DNA from: Chondrilla cf. caribensis
Taxonomy: Eukaryota; Porifera; Demospongiae; Chondrillida; Chondrillidae
Direction of reading: 5' to 3'
NCBI GenBank assembly: GCA_964020155.1
Contig: OZ026546.1
Coordinates: 2,907,900-2,971,899, forward strand
DNA length: 64,000 nt
Within the stretch, counting starts at the first letter, position 1; the number at the start of each line of letters is the position of its first letter. Positions 21,600 through 32,027 of the stretch are shown here, piece by piece. The position numbers were made by a program, and so were the translations under genes. The notes under the pieces were generated by a model. It saw only the letters and a program-made list of their open reading frames with translations. It was not told the origin of the DNA and did not search any database.

Positions 21600-22390
21600 A
21601 CTTGCGCAAGAGGCCTGGGCTACTATTTGATAGACAGTAAACAATAACACTTTTCAATGAAATACCGCCTGTTTCCAATGAATGTTATTGAAGTTTCCAA
21701 TAACAAAAACACATGATACAATAACATTTTCCCATAAACACATGAACATTAGACATAAACACCTGAGTATAATGCATATGAAACACATGAGTGTAGTGCA
21801 TAAACACATGAGGATTACTGCATAAACACATGAGAGTAGTACATAAATGCATGAGAGTAATGAGTAAGCACGTGAGAGCAGTGAGAACACAAGCATAGTG
21901 TACAGTTAAAAGTCCAGTAATTCCTTGATATCAATGTCGGAGTAATCTTAGGTGATTTAGGTGGTTAATGCTCTCCATTCTCCTTTTATTACAAACCGGC
22001 TTAACACTTAGATAGTGTATCTTTGTCAGTCAATAGTAGCTCTGCCGAATCACTAGCTTCATAAACGGTTCTATGCTCAATCCTCCACTCATACCATTCA
22101 GAAAATGCTCTTACAGCCCAAGAAGTAGATGAATTCGTGTTATTTGGTTCGTATGGCTTGTTCATCTCCTCAAAAAATCATCGTTCAAAGTGAAATCGAA
22201 ACGCTGCAACTTTTTTGCCGAACGCGTGGCCATTATCCTGTCCTTCTCGACAATTTCGGCGTCGTTTATCGCTAAGGCTAGATTATTGACGTTTGACTTG
22301 TTAGCTTCGCCGAATCGAAATGAAATATCGTAGTTTTTGAAAGAAATTCAGCCGAATTGGAATCAACTATCGAAGGTTTAAATGCAACAA
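21600..22390. other. Interior of the 5.7-kb insertion, upstream of H3
   Basis: It has AAACACATGAG-type imperfect repeats (21720-21880) and a coding-like minus-strand stretch at about 22325-22175 (SNVNNLALAINDAEIVEKDR, then IMATRSAKKLQRFDFTLNDD). A plus-strand stretch MNEPEDDYEPPNKLRKP starts at 17122 on the other side of the LINE. Either could be a transposon exon; I do not recognise a family. Confidence 0.3.
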
Positions 22391-22392
22391 GC

Positions 22393-22510
22393 CAATTATC
22401 ACTCGTTTAGGACGGCAACAGGGCTGTTATTGCACTCGCCCCTCGGGCGCTACGCGCCCTCGGGTCTCGGGCAATAACAGCCATGTTGCCGTCCTAAACG
22501 AGTGATAATT
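22393..22510. repeat. Foldback hairpin H3
   Basis: Nearly perfect 40-bp arms (CAATTATCACTCGTTTAGGA... and complement) surround a centre that is itself palindromic, CCTCGGGCGCTACGCGCCCT followed by CGGG. It lies near the right edge of the 5.7-kb insertion that begins with H2. Confidence 0.85.
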
Positions 22511-22719
22511 ATTACTTGTTATTCTAAAGGGGCGCTTAGGGACATTTATACCCCGGTGTATCCGGATTTGCACCGTTGTCGGTGCCTTTGAAGTATGACG
22601 TCATCGGGATACAATGTATATTATACACTGAGCTACAATGTATTATGTGTACATGATCTACATATATATAATATGTAGATCATGTACACACGTACACACA
22701 CCATATTTGGTATGAAAAT

Positions 22720-24275
22720 ATGGCGGAGTTGATTGTATCAGAGATTTTTACTGAGAGTGATTTACCAGTTTCAAGCGATTTGTTGCCGATTTCACCAATG
22801 CTGATGTCTGAGAAAAGCAAACCGAATAGTGATGGAGTCGGAGTTCTGCCTTCCGAAAGGATAGATCCTTCAATTGCTGATTCAATTGGTCAGCGCGTAC
22901 CGAACGTGACAGGAGTTGAGGTGTGCTGTGGCTCTATTAAGGGAGTTTTTTATCCAAAGAAGTTTAAGAGCTCCAAGAGTAAGTGTATTGAGTATGGGGG
23001 ATCGCTCATCACCCCCACTGATTTTGAGAAGAGGGGTGGAAGGGGAAGGGCGCGCAAGTGGAAGAAGTCCATTAGTTTACTTGATGGTAGTTCTCTTGAG
23101 AGTTATCTGAACAATGAGGTGGATAAGGCGGGAGTTATGAGGGGGAAAAGAGAAGGTCTGAGGGGGGCAAAAGGGAAGTCAGGCTTATCAATGAGTTTGA
23201 ATAAGGGGCTGGATGAAAGTGGGATAAGAAGCTCAGAGTTTGTGCCTGAGGAAAGGGAGGGAAGTAGCCACTCCCCAGTGTGTCATGATTATGGGCAGTC
23301 CTCAGTCAGGAGGCCTACAGCAGATATGTATAAGAGTAGAAATGTGAGTACCACCTAATGAAGCAGATGTTGTCTCTGTTAGGGTAGCTGTCAGCGAGGT
23401 TAATGATGATGTTGATGTGGTGTCTGTTAGAAAAGATTTTGTTGATAACGTAGCTACCAACGATTTAGAAGTTGATGGTATTGACTCAGAAGTTGATGCT
23501 ATTGAAAATGAGTCAAGCGGGGCTGAGGTCAATGATGTTAGTGAAACAGTTGATGATGTTGGGCATGGGGTGTGTTACGAGGGAGTGCAAGGCTCCTCTG
23601 AAACATATACAGTGGGACCCCTGCAAGGTGATAGTTCAATGAGAAAATGGGTCAACCTGCTTGTATCTAAGATCGAGTTGTTAGAGAAAGACTTAGCAGA
23701 GCAGAAGGCAAAGAATGAGTGCCTTGAATTGAGATTGTCCAGCCTTGAGAAGTTGCATAGTAGCACAGAATGTGCCAAGTCACATGACTCCCGTCCCCCC
23801 AGACCTAACCCCGAGCCTACCACCTCAAATTTGATCAATGCTGAGAAGGTAGTGGTTAATGAGAATGTAGCCTGCTCCAACAGAGTTGTGAATTGTAGGG
23901 AAGGGAGGAGCCATAGTAATAGGAACAGGCCTGAAGTAGGGGAACATGTGTGTGAAGCCGTCTTGTCAGATCACCCGACTGAAAACCTGGTTTCTTCAGA
24001 TGATGGGCAAAAGTGGAGAAATAAGACCAGGTTGGGGGCCACCAAAACTTCTTAGGAATAAGGTTCAGGGAGAAGATGATAGGGCTACATTTGGGAAGAG
24101 CCACCGATCGGGTGATTGTTATGTGGGAAAGAGGAAGCTATGGGGAACAAGAAAGTCTGATACAGAAGAGAGTGTACAACGGAAGGTGGAAGGGGCCCTT
24201 GGAACCAGAGGAGAGGTAAAAGTGAGGAGAGTAGAGGATAATGGAGAGGGAGAGCAGCTAGGGTGGTACTTGTAG
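22720..24275 (+). pseudogene. LINE ORF1-like reading frame, frameshifted
   Basis: It starts MAELIVSEIFTESD at 22720. The frame shifts near 23353 (continuing VPPNEADVVSVRV...) and again near 24040, with a stop at 24275. The middle part (about 23640-23760) is Leu/Glu/Lys-rich with heptad spacing, so a coiled coil is likely, as in many LINE ORF1 proteins. I see no CCHC knuckle or RRM motif. The lack of one intact frame indicates decay. Confidence 0.5.
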
Positions 24276-24347
24276 ATGGTGGTTTTGGTTGGAGGGGGAC
24301 GAGGCTGTTTTAAGGCAATTGGAGAGAGAGTTGAGTGGGGATGAGTA

Positions 24348-27300
24348 TTGGAAGGTTCAGTCAACCCCTTTTTTAGTGAGAGTGAGGGTTTTGCCGAAAA
24401 GAGTGATAGGAGTAGGAAGGGGAAATGCGGGGAGTTGAAGGGGAAACAATTAGCGGGGAAAGGGGTAGGGGTTGATAAGGGTAGGAACTTCATTAGGAGT
24501 AAAGATAAGCTTAATTTCATTTGTTGGAATGTTGGGGGGTGGTCTAATCTTAGGTGTGAGGCTGATTATAAGAGCAGAGTGATTTCAGAGGAGGATTGTA
24601 GACAGAGGGTAGCTGATTTCTACCAACCGGATGTTATGATAGTTACAGAATCATGGTTGAAAGAGGATGAAGTGGCAGTTTTGAAAGGTTATAGATGGTG
24701 GGGAAGAAATAGGAAAAATGTGAATAAAAGGGCAATTAGAGGATCTGGGGGAGTTGGTATATTTGTTAAGGAGGATCTGTTGAAGTTTCTAGATGTGGTG
24801 ATTTTAGATGACAAGGTCGAGGATGTCATGTGGGTGGAAATCAAGAGTAGAATTTGGAATGAATGGGAAGGTCTCCTTCTAGGAATTTGTTATGTTCCAC
24901 CTGAATTGTCAGGGAGGCGAGAAAATGTTGAGGAGATTTTTGAAAAGATTGGTAGTCAGATTATGGAGTTTAGAGATTGGGGTAGGGTGATCATATGTGG
25001 GGATTTTAATGCAAGATGTGGCAAGATGCAGGAATTTGCAGTAGAGGAGTATGGATCAGCAATTTTGAGAAAAAGGGAGATTATTGATACTTTTAAAAAT
25101 CAAAGTGGGGAGTTTTTGTGGAACTTGATGAGAGATTATGATTTATGTATGCATAACAGGAGAGGTATTGAGGGGAGGAATGATTTCACTTGTATTTCTA
25201 AGAAGGGAAAGTCAGTCGTAGATTTCTGCATTTCCTCTGTCGATGATAGAGACATTGTAAGGGATTTTGAGGTTGTTTCCATGAGCACTTTTAGTCTTGC
25301 TATTGGGGTGGATATACTGTCAAGAGAGTCCGACCATTCTCTGTTGATGTGGTCGGTTGCATTACCAGATGTGCTGGGTGGTGAGGGCAAGGAAGGCGGG
25401 GAATCCGAGCTGGTTGATTCAGAGAGGGTATGGTGGAGTTTTCCACAGGGTGATGAGAAATTGTTCATTGATTTCATGGAAGGGGAATGTAGGCAGTTAA
25501 TTGATAGATTACATGATAGGGGTTGTAGCATGGATACCATCTATAGGGATTTTTGTGGGGTTGTTTTTAAGGGTTTGGAGAAGAGGTCCAGGAAATCACA
25601 TAAGCGAGGTAGTAGGAGATCTAGAGTTTGCGGAAGGAAGGCTTGGTTTGGTCGTGAACTATGGAGGATGAGGAAGGAATTCCACAAAGCAGAGAAGGCA
25701 TGGCTAAAGGGTAAGATGGAGAGGCGGGGTTATATAAAGGTGCGAAATAGGTATAGGGATGAAGCAAGAAGAGCTCAATGGAATTTTGAAAAGAAGGTGT
25801 GCGAGAGTCTAGATAGGTGCTTAAAAACTAACCAACACTGCTGGTGGAGGCATGTTAAGAAGCTTATGAAAGGGCAGAGGATAGAAGTTACGGATTGGGG
25901 TAAGATTATGGGTAAAGATGGTGAAATAGTATGTGGGGAAGAGGAGGTGAGAGAAGTATGGAAGAATGTATTTGAAGATCTGCTGAGTAGACCTTACAGT
26001 ACTAGTGAAGAAGAATTAGAGTCGGAGGGGCAAGAAATGGGTGTGGGTGAGATGGATGATGAGATCTTGAATAGACCAGTGGCGGTAGAAGAAGTGTGGG
26101 AAGCCCTTAGGAGAGTAAGAGAGGAGGCTACCCCAGGCGAGGATGGAGTTATGGGGAAATTGTTAAAAAATCGAGCAGTTGGCGAGTTTATTTTCGAGTT
26201 GTGCCATGCTTGTTTTGAAAGGGGAGAGATCCCAGCTGTATGGCGAGAGGGTATAATAGTCCCTATACCAAAAAAGGCGGAGAAAGCTATTCCTGATCCG
26301 AATGGGTATCACGGGATTAGCCTCCTTTCAGCGGTATACAAGGTCTTTTGCACAGTGCTGAGAATGAGGTTGGAGTCATACTTGGAGGGTAACCAGCTTC
26401 TATGTGAAGAGCAAAATGGTTTTCGTAAGAGGAGGAGTTGTATAGATAAAATTATGATGTTAACGATGATAGGGAGGAAGATTATTAAGAGGAAGGGGAG
26501 TATATATATGTTTGGTGGCTTTATTGATTTGAAAAAAGCTTATGATTCGGTGGATAGGTGTGCTTTATGGAATAGGCTTAAAAGTTTGGGTGTTGGAGAT
26601 AAGATATTTGATTCAATCAAAGCGATTTACTCAGATTTGAAATGTAAGGTGAAAGTTGGTGACAAGTGTAGTGATTCTTTCCCGGTTGATGTGGGTCTCA
26701 GGCAGGGATGTGTTCTATCGCCAATTCTATTTAGTGCTTATGTGAATGATTTAATGGAAGAGTTGAGAAGAGAACATGTAGGAATTGAAGTTGAGGATAT
26801 ACGAATTCCTGGTTTGATGTTTGCAGATGACACAGTGGTTTTTGCGGAAAGTGAGGTTCAGCTGAATAGAGCATTAGAGGTAGTGAACAAGTGGTGTTGT
26901 AAGTGGAAGATGAAGATCAATGTGGGTAAGAGTGGTGTGATTCATTTTCGTGACAAGAGACGAATAAAGAGTTGTAAGGAAGTTTTTAGGATAGGAGGGG
27001 AAGTTATTCAGATGGTTGCCGAGTACAAATATCTGGGGGTTATAATTGATGAATCATTGAAGGGAGATAGGATGATGGAGTCAGTAATGGCAAATAGTAG
27101 GAAAGCTTTATATGGGGTGAATAGATTAATCAGAGGCTTGGGGAATGTAGGGTGGGAAACGTTTACGAAACTATGTATGTCGTATGTGAGAAGTTCCATG
27201 TTGTATGCTGCTGAAATAAGGGGGTTGCTTATATGTAGAAATGAATATAAATTGGAGAAAGTTCAACGGGCAGCAATTAGAAGTCGTTTGGGGGTTCACT

Positions 27301-27648
27301 CCAAATCCCCCCTTTTGGGCTTGGAATTGGATGCGAGCAGTTAGAGTGCAAAGCAAAGATCAGAGGAAGCTGATAGGGGAATTGAGATGTGGATGTGCAA
27401 AGCTGGAAGTGGAAACGGGGAGATGGAGAGGAGTAGCAAGAGAAGATAGGATCTGTCTGCTATGCAAGAAAGAGATGGGAGATGAGAGGCATTTCCTCAC
27501 ATCCTGTGAGGCCCTACAAGATGAGTGATTTGATCTGGAACAGCTAATGAAGAAAGAGGACGACAAATTAAATGATGTGATGAAAAGATTGCATGAGAAG
27601 ACGATTTCTAGGATAGTTATGAGAATGTGGAATAGAAGAGTTGAATAA
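24348..27648 (+). pseudogene. LINE ORF2: APE endonuclease, reverse transcriptase, C-terminal zinc motif (broken at the end)
   Basis: The frame is open for 998 residues to 27344. Endonuclease motifs: NFICWNVGGWS, VTESWL, GSGGVGIFV, ICGDFNARCG, SDHSLLMW. Reverse transcriptase motifs: NGYHGISLLSAVYK, GFIDLKKAYDSVDR, GLRQGCVLSPILFSAYVNDL, FADDTVVFAES. The continuation is in another frame from about 27330 (CLLCKKEMGDERHFLTSC, a C-x2-C...H...C motif), then an in-frame TGA at 27526 precedes a final stretch to 27648. At least two lesions therefore inactivate the C-terminus. The motif spelling fits the I/R1-like side of APE elements; the clade is inference. Confidence 0.75.
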
Positions 27649-27710
27649 ATTGTTTTATCTATTGACTGTTATATGTATGTGCTATTTTGGGAGTCTCCCT
27701 ACATCAGCAC

Positions 27711-27750
<40 letters not shown>

Positions 27751-27753
27751 TGA

Positions 27754-30519
27754 TTCAAGTATGTCAGGGGTCCTCTATATAATTCTAGCGATTCTAGCGA
27801 TCCTGGAGAAAATTCTCATGGCTCCAACTCTGCCCTCATTGCTCTGAAGAACTCACTTCATCAGCCGATCAAAATCTTACGTCGAATCCCACAAGGCTCG
27901 AGGGTTTGCGCGGCGCGAAAACTGTGCCAAATAATCGAGCAGGTCAACAATCAGAACGATATCCCTGCCTGGTGTCGCTTGTTACAATTCACAAAGAGAT
28001 GTCTTCGAGCCCCCGTTAGAGGAGGCAAACATCGCAGCCTAACCAACTTCGTTAATTCCCTTGTTCAGTCAGAATCCGATCCCTCTCCATCTGTTTTCCA
28101 TTCCTTCGAGGCCTCTAAGAAACGCCAGACCTTCACGAACACAGAGAAGTGGTCCTTTCGGATCTCCCAGAAATTGGGCGAAGGAGATTTCAAAGGTGCA
28201 GTGAGACTGGCTTGTTCAGAAGACACTTTCGCCGAATATTCAGAGACAACTTTTGCAGCCCTGAAACAAAAACATCCTGATGCTCACCCTGGATCTAGCA
28301 TACGGCATTGCGCCTTTGATGAACCTCTATCATTCCCTATTTCTACCGAAACTATTGTGAGGGCAATTCAGTCCTTCCCAGGAGGTTCTAGTGGTGGCCT
28401 CGATGCCCTAAGACCCCAACACATCAAAGATCTCACCAGCAAGTCGGCAGGCAATGGAGGTCAGTCCCTCTTGCACGCTCTCACCATTTTTGTTAAGCTC
28501 GTTCTGGAAGGCAGAACTCCACCTGGCATACGCCCTTTTTTCTTCGGGGCATCCCTCGTTGCCCTTAATAAGAAAGGAGGTGGGATACGCCCTATAGCCA
28601 TCGGCAGCACACTACGAAGATTAGCATCTAAATGTGCTAGTTTTCATGCACTTGAGTCCATCCCTGATTTATTGTCCCCAGGGCAACTCGGGTTTGGTGT
28701 CCCCAAAGGATCCGAGGCAGCTATCCACGCAACGAGGATTTTTCTCAACCACTTACTTCCCCAACAAGCCTTGGTTAAGATAGACTTTCGCAATGCCTTT
28801 AACTCTATCCGGAGGGATAAAATGCTTGAAGCTGTGGAGGAGTTCATTCCAGCTCTTCTACCGTTTGTCCACTCAGCTTATTCCAGGCCTTCCAACCTTT
28901 CATGGCATGACAAGGAGATCCCCTCTGCCGAGGGAATTCAGCAAGGCGACCCCCTTGGCCCTCTTTTATTCTGTCTTACAATTCACAAAATGGTCTCTAA
29001 GCTGAACGCAGCGTTCAAGGTTTTCTATTTGGATGATGGAACCCTTGGAGGCAACAGCGAAGAGCTTTGTCAAGATCTATCTATGATTGAAGAGGAAGGG
29101 AGGTCCCTTGGACTACATCTGAATGTTCAAAAATGTGAACTCATCTGTAAGGATTCATCCTCAATGTACACTCTCCTCGGCACCTTTCCCACCCTTCAAG
29201 TTGTTGACCCCGTTCATGCCTCCCTGCTTGGATCTCCTCTTAGCAGCTCTACCTCCTTAGTCACCTGTCTTGAGAGTAAAATCAGTCAACTGGAGGTAAT
29301 CAGTGAGCGTCTCTGCCATCTTCCATCCCATGATGCCCTCACTTTGCTACGCCACTCTCTTGCCCTACCCAAGCTGCTTCACATTCTTCGTACGTCTTTG
29401 GCATTTTCATCTCCACTTTTAGCCTCATATGATGATCTTCTGCGGTCAATGATCTCCAAAATAACCAACAACTATCTCAACCAGGATGACCCAGCCTGGT
29501 TACAAGCTACCCTACCCATAGGATCTGGCGGCCTTGGGATTAGGAGTGCTGTTCATCTGGCACCATCTGCTTTTTTAGCTTCTGCCGATGGAACCTCCTT
29601 CCTTGTTCAACAGATTCTTCCCTCTCGTCTCCTCGCCACAACATATAAAGAACGCAAGTCTGCTTTCTTGTCCTGGAAAGAGAATTTACCTAAGGACACT
29701 TCACCGCCATCTCCTGCTAACACCCACCAGCAGAAGGCTTGGGACCAGCCTAGAGTGCAACATAGATTTGATTCTCTGATCTCCAATGCAAGCAATCCAC
29801 ATACTAAGGCTCGCCTACTGGCCTCCTCGACCAAGGAATCTGGAGCCTGGTTAAATGCCATACCGGTGACATCTTTGGGCCTTAGGATGAGTGATGAAAC
29901 CATTCGAATAGCTGTCGGCCTAAGACTGGGTAATCCACTTTGCCAACCACATCAATGCCTTCACTGTGGAAGCGAGGTAACCGAGTTGGGTACTCATGGC
30001 CTGTCTTGCAGGAAAAGTCAAGGGAGACACCCGAGACACAATGAACTCAACCAGGTGATACATCGATCATTGTCATCTGCAAAGATTCCCTCACGTCTGG
30101 AGCCATATGGTTTGTCATCTTCTGATAGGTCGCGCCCTGATGGTCTCTCCATGACCCCTTGGTCCCAGGGCAAATTCTTGGTCTGGGATGCCACTTGCGT
30201 GGATTCTTTCTGCAAGTCAAATCTACCAAGGACATGCTTGGAAGTAGGAGCAGCTGCCATACATGCCGAGAAGGAAAAACACAAATCTTATGGCTTCCTT
30301 GGAAACTCTTACCACTTCATTCCAGTAGCTGTCGAAACAAGTGGTACATTCGGCCCAGAAGCAAGGTCCTTTTTCCGTGATTTAGGTACCCGTATCAAAC
30401 ATACCTCGGGTGATAAAATGGCTCACAATTTCTTGATTCAGAGAATCTCTGTTGCCATTCAGCGAGGCAACTCCATGGCAATTTTGGGTACAATGATGTT
30501 GGACACCCCACCGATTTAA
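27754..30519 (+). CDS. Reverse transcriptase with RLE-like C-terminal nuclease (5'-truncated element)
   Basis: The first Met is at 27979 (846 residues), but the same frame is open back to about 27754 with conserved-looking sequence, so the 5' end is truncated. Reverse transcriptase motifs include VKIDFRNAFNSIRRD, EGIQQGDPLGPLLFCL and FYLDDGTLGG, an intact Y-x-DD box. The C-terminal third has CLHCGSEVTELGTHGLSC (C-x2-C-x9-H-x4-C), then RHNELN, RSRPDGL and LVWDAT. That order (CCHC, then R-P-D ... D) matches the restriction-like endonuclease of R2-group non-LTR elements. No APE domain is present. Assignment to R2-like elements is inference; the clade is unknown to me. The frame is intact to TAA at 30517-30519. 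Confidence 0.7.
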   Translation, partial: FKYVRGPLYNSSDSSDPGENSHGSNSALIALKNSLHQPIKILRRIPQGSRVCAARKLCQIIEQVNNQNDIPAWCRLLQFTKRCLRAPVRGGKHRSLTNFVNSLVQSESDPSPSVFHSFEASKKRQTFTNTEKWSFRISQKLGEGDFKGAVRLACSEDTFAEYSETTFAALKQKHPDAHPGSSIRHCAFDEPLSFPISTETIVRAIQSFPGGSSGGLDALRPQHIKDLTSKSAGNGGQSLLHALTIFVKLVLEGRTPPGIRPFFFGASLVALNKKGGGIRPIAIGSTLRRLASKCASFHALESIPDLLSPGQLGFGVPKGSEAAIHATRIFLNHLLPQQALVKIDFRNAFNSIRRDKMLEAVEEFIPALLPFVHSAYSRPSNLSWHDKEIPSAEGIQQGDPLGPLLFCLTIHKMVSKLNAAFKVFYLDDGTLGGNSEELCQDLSMIEEEGRSLGLHLNVQKCELICKDSSSMYTLLGTFPTLQVVDPVHASLLGSPLSSSTSLVTCLESKISQLEVISERLCHLPSHDALTLLRHSLALPKLLHILRTSLAFSSPLLASYDDLLRSMISKITNNYLNQDDPAWLQATLPIGSGGLGIRSAVHLAPSAFLASADGTSFLVQQILPSRLLATTYKERKSAFLSWKENLPKDTSPPSPANTHQQKAWDQPRVQHRFDSLISNASNPHTKARLLASSTKESGAWLNAIPVTSLGLRMSDETIRIAVGLRLGNPLCQPHQCLHCGSEVTELGTHGLSCRKSQGRHPRHNELNQVIHRSLSSAKIPSRLEPYGLSSSDRSRPDGLSMTPWSQGKFLVWDATCVDSFCKSNLPRTCLEVGAAAIHAEKEKHKSYGFLGNSYHFIPVAVETSGTFGPEARSFFRDLGTRIKHTSGDKMAHNFLIQRISVAIQRGNSMAILGTMMLDTPPI

Positions 30520-30730
30520 TTTTATTTGTTTTCTATTATTTATTTATTATTATTATTGTAATTATTATTATTATATCTATTTTATTTAATTGTAAAATAC
30601 ATGTATTATATGTGTTTTATTTCTTTTAATTAATTGTAAATTAGAGTATTATATTCATATTATTTTGTTATATATATTGGACATGTACATAACTCCATTA
30701 TATTTATATCTTATTATTATTATCATTATT

Positions 30731-30765
30731 ATTGTGCTGACATAGGGAGACTCCCAAAATAGCAC

Positions 30766-30796
<31 letters not shown>

Positions 30797-30797
30797 T
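30731..30797 (-). repeat. Inverted copy of the LINE 3' hairpin plus (AAT)n
   Basis: Read on the minus strand it gives TGTGCTATTTTGGGAGTCTC, a short spacer and AGCACAATAATAAT, the same 3' end as at 27681-27748 on the plus strand. The reverse transcriptase ORF is therefore enclosed by two copies in opposite orientation. Confidence 0.7.
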
Positions 30798-30898
30798 ATA
30801 CATTTGCACATACATATATAGTAAGATTTCATTCACAATCACTGCATTCCCACATATAATGGTCATTATCGTTGTGGTCATCCACTTCCTGTTCACAG

Positions 30899-31125
30899 GT
30901 CCTGGGGGTGATTCGCATGCCACTCTACACTGCCCAATGGTTTGGGGTTTCCTGCTTCTCTGATGAACCAGTTTATAGGAAATTCAAAGATGCAGCTGTT
31001 GAAAATGCTTGTAGTGAAAAGATTTTTGATGCTTCTGTAAGGAACTCGTGGGAATTTTAGAAGTTCTTGGAATTGAAGAGAAAACATCACAACTACTATC
31101 AAAATGTGAAGAAATTGACTACTAA
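30899..31125 (+). pseudogene. NUDT16 exon 4 fragment, copy B
   Basis: The TTCACAG acceptor and VLGVIRMPLYT are kept. A 2-bp loss after ACACT then shifts the frame, and the downstream part differs from the functional exon. Exons 1-3 are absent. It belongs to the duplicated block that also carries the receptor leader exons. Confidence 0.8.
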
Positions 31126-32027
31126 TTTATTGAAGCTGTTCTTGTTCAAGTCTTGCTGATATTCATCAGTTAATGATTATTATTTGTGTAGCCTGTGAAG
31201 TGTACATTAGAAAGGACTGAAACACCCAGCTTAGTCCAATCCAGTCCTACAAGTCCCACTGCATGTAATGTGGAGATATGTTCTGTATGTGCTGTGAAGA
31301 ACTAATGTAACTGTTACACAGTGTCAAATTAAATAGTCGGATGCGTAAGTGTACCTGAATGATTCAGGACTAGATATATGCGAGTGTGATGCGTGTTTGT
31401 GTGCGTGTGCTGCTCCAGAAACCATCGATTTTGCTTATTGTTGCGTGATAGAGTTCCTACTAACGTTTTCATGATGTGGCGCCAAGCAGATGTTTGTCAC
31501 GTGTATAGGGTGTGGCATCGAATTCCGGACGTCATGATAAACCGGACGGTCGATCTCGGCGACGGAGGTAGCTACAACCTTGAAATTTACACCATCGAAC
31601 AAGCACACGAATTGAACTAGGTAGACCATGTTAGGGATGCGCAGGCCGCTTCTTACAAAAGTTATTCCAAAAACAAAAAAACTTCCGAAATAATAATATT
31701 ATTATTCCGGACGGAGGTCATGTAATTCCGGACAGCGGCTGGTACGCGTGAAAGCGAAGGTTCCTGTCAACTTTTATTGGATTACCTGATAGACACATTC
31801 AAGAGCTTCTTATACTGTAATCTTCGAAAAAGAATCTCTTTACGGTTATGAAGAACGGTCCTTCTACATGAATGTGCTAGAGGCATCATATTTCGGACAC
31901 TTTTTACGTTAAAATGTCGGACTGGATTCAGCGAAAATGGCTCTGATAAACCTCTTGACTGTGACTAACATTTAAAGTAGCAAGAATAACAGCAGCTATT
32001 TGATGGTGCGTATATATTATAGTTACT

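Larger units (their letters stand above)
22667..27748 (+). mobile_element. APE-type LINE with 3' hairpin and (AAT)n tail
   Basis: It contains a degenerate ORF1, an ORF2 and a 3' end with the stem-loop TGTGCTATTTTGGGAGTCTC ... AGCACA followed by about twelve AAT units, the kind of tail seen in the I group. Its left flank is the GTGTACATGATCTACA sequence that is continuous with TTTGCACATAC in the paralogous block. Confidence 0.65.
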
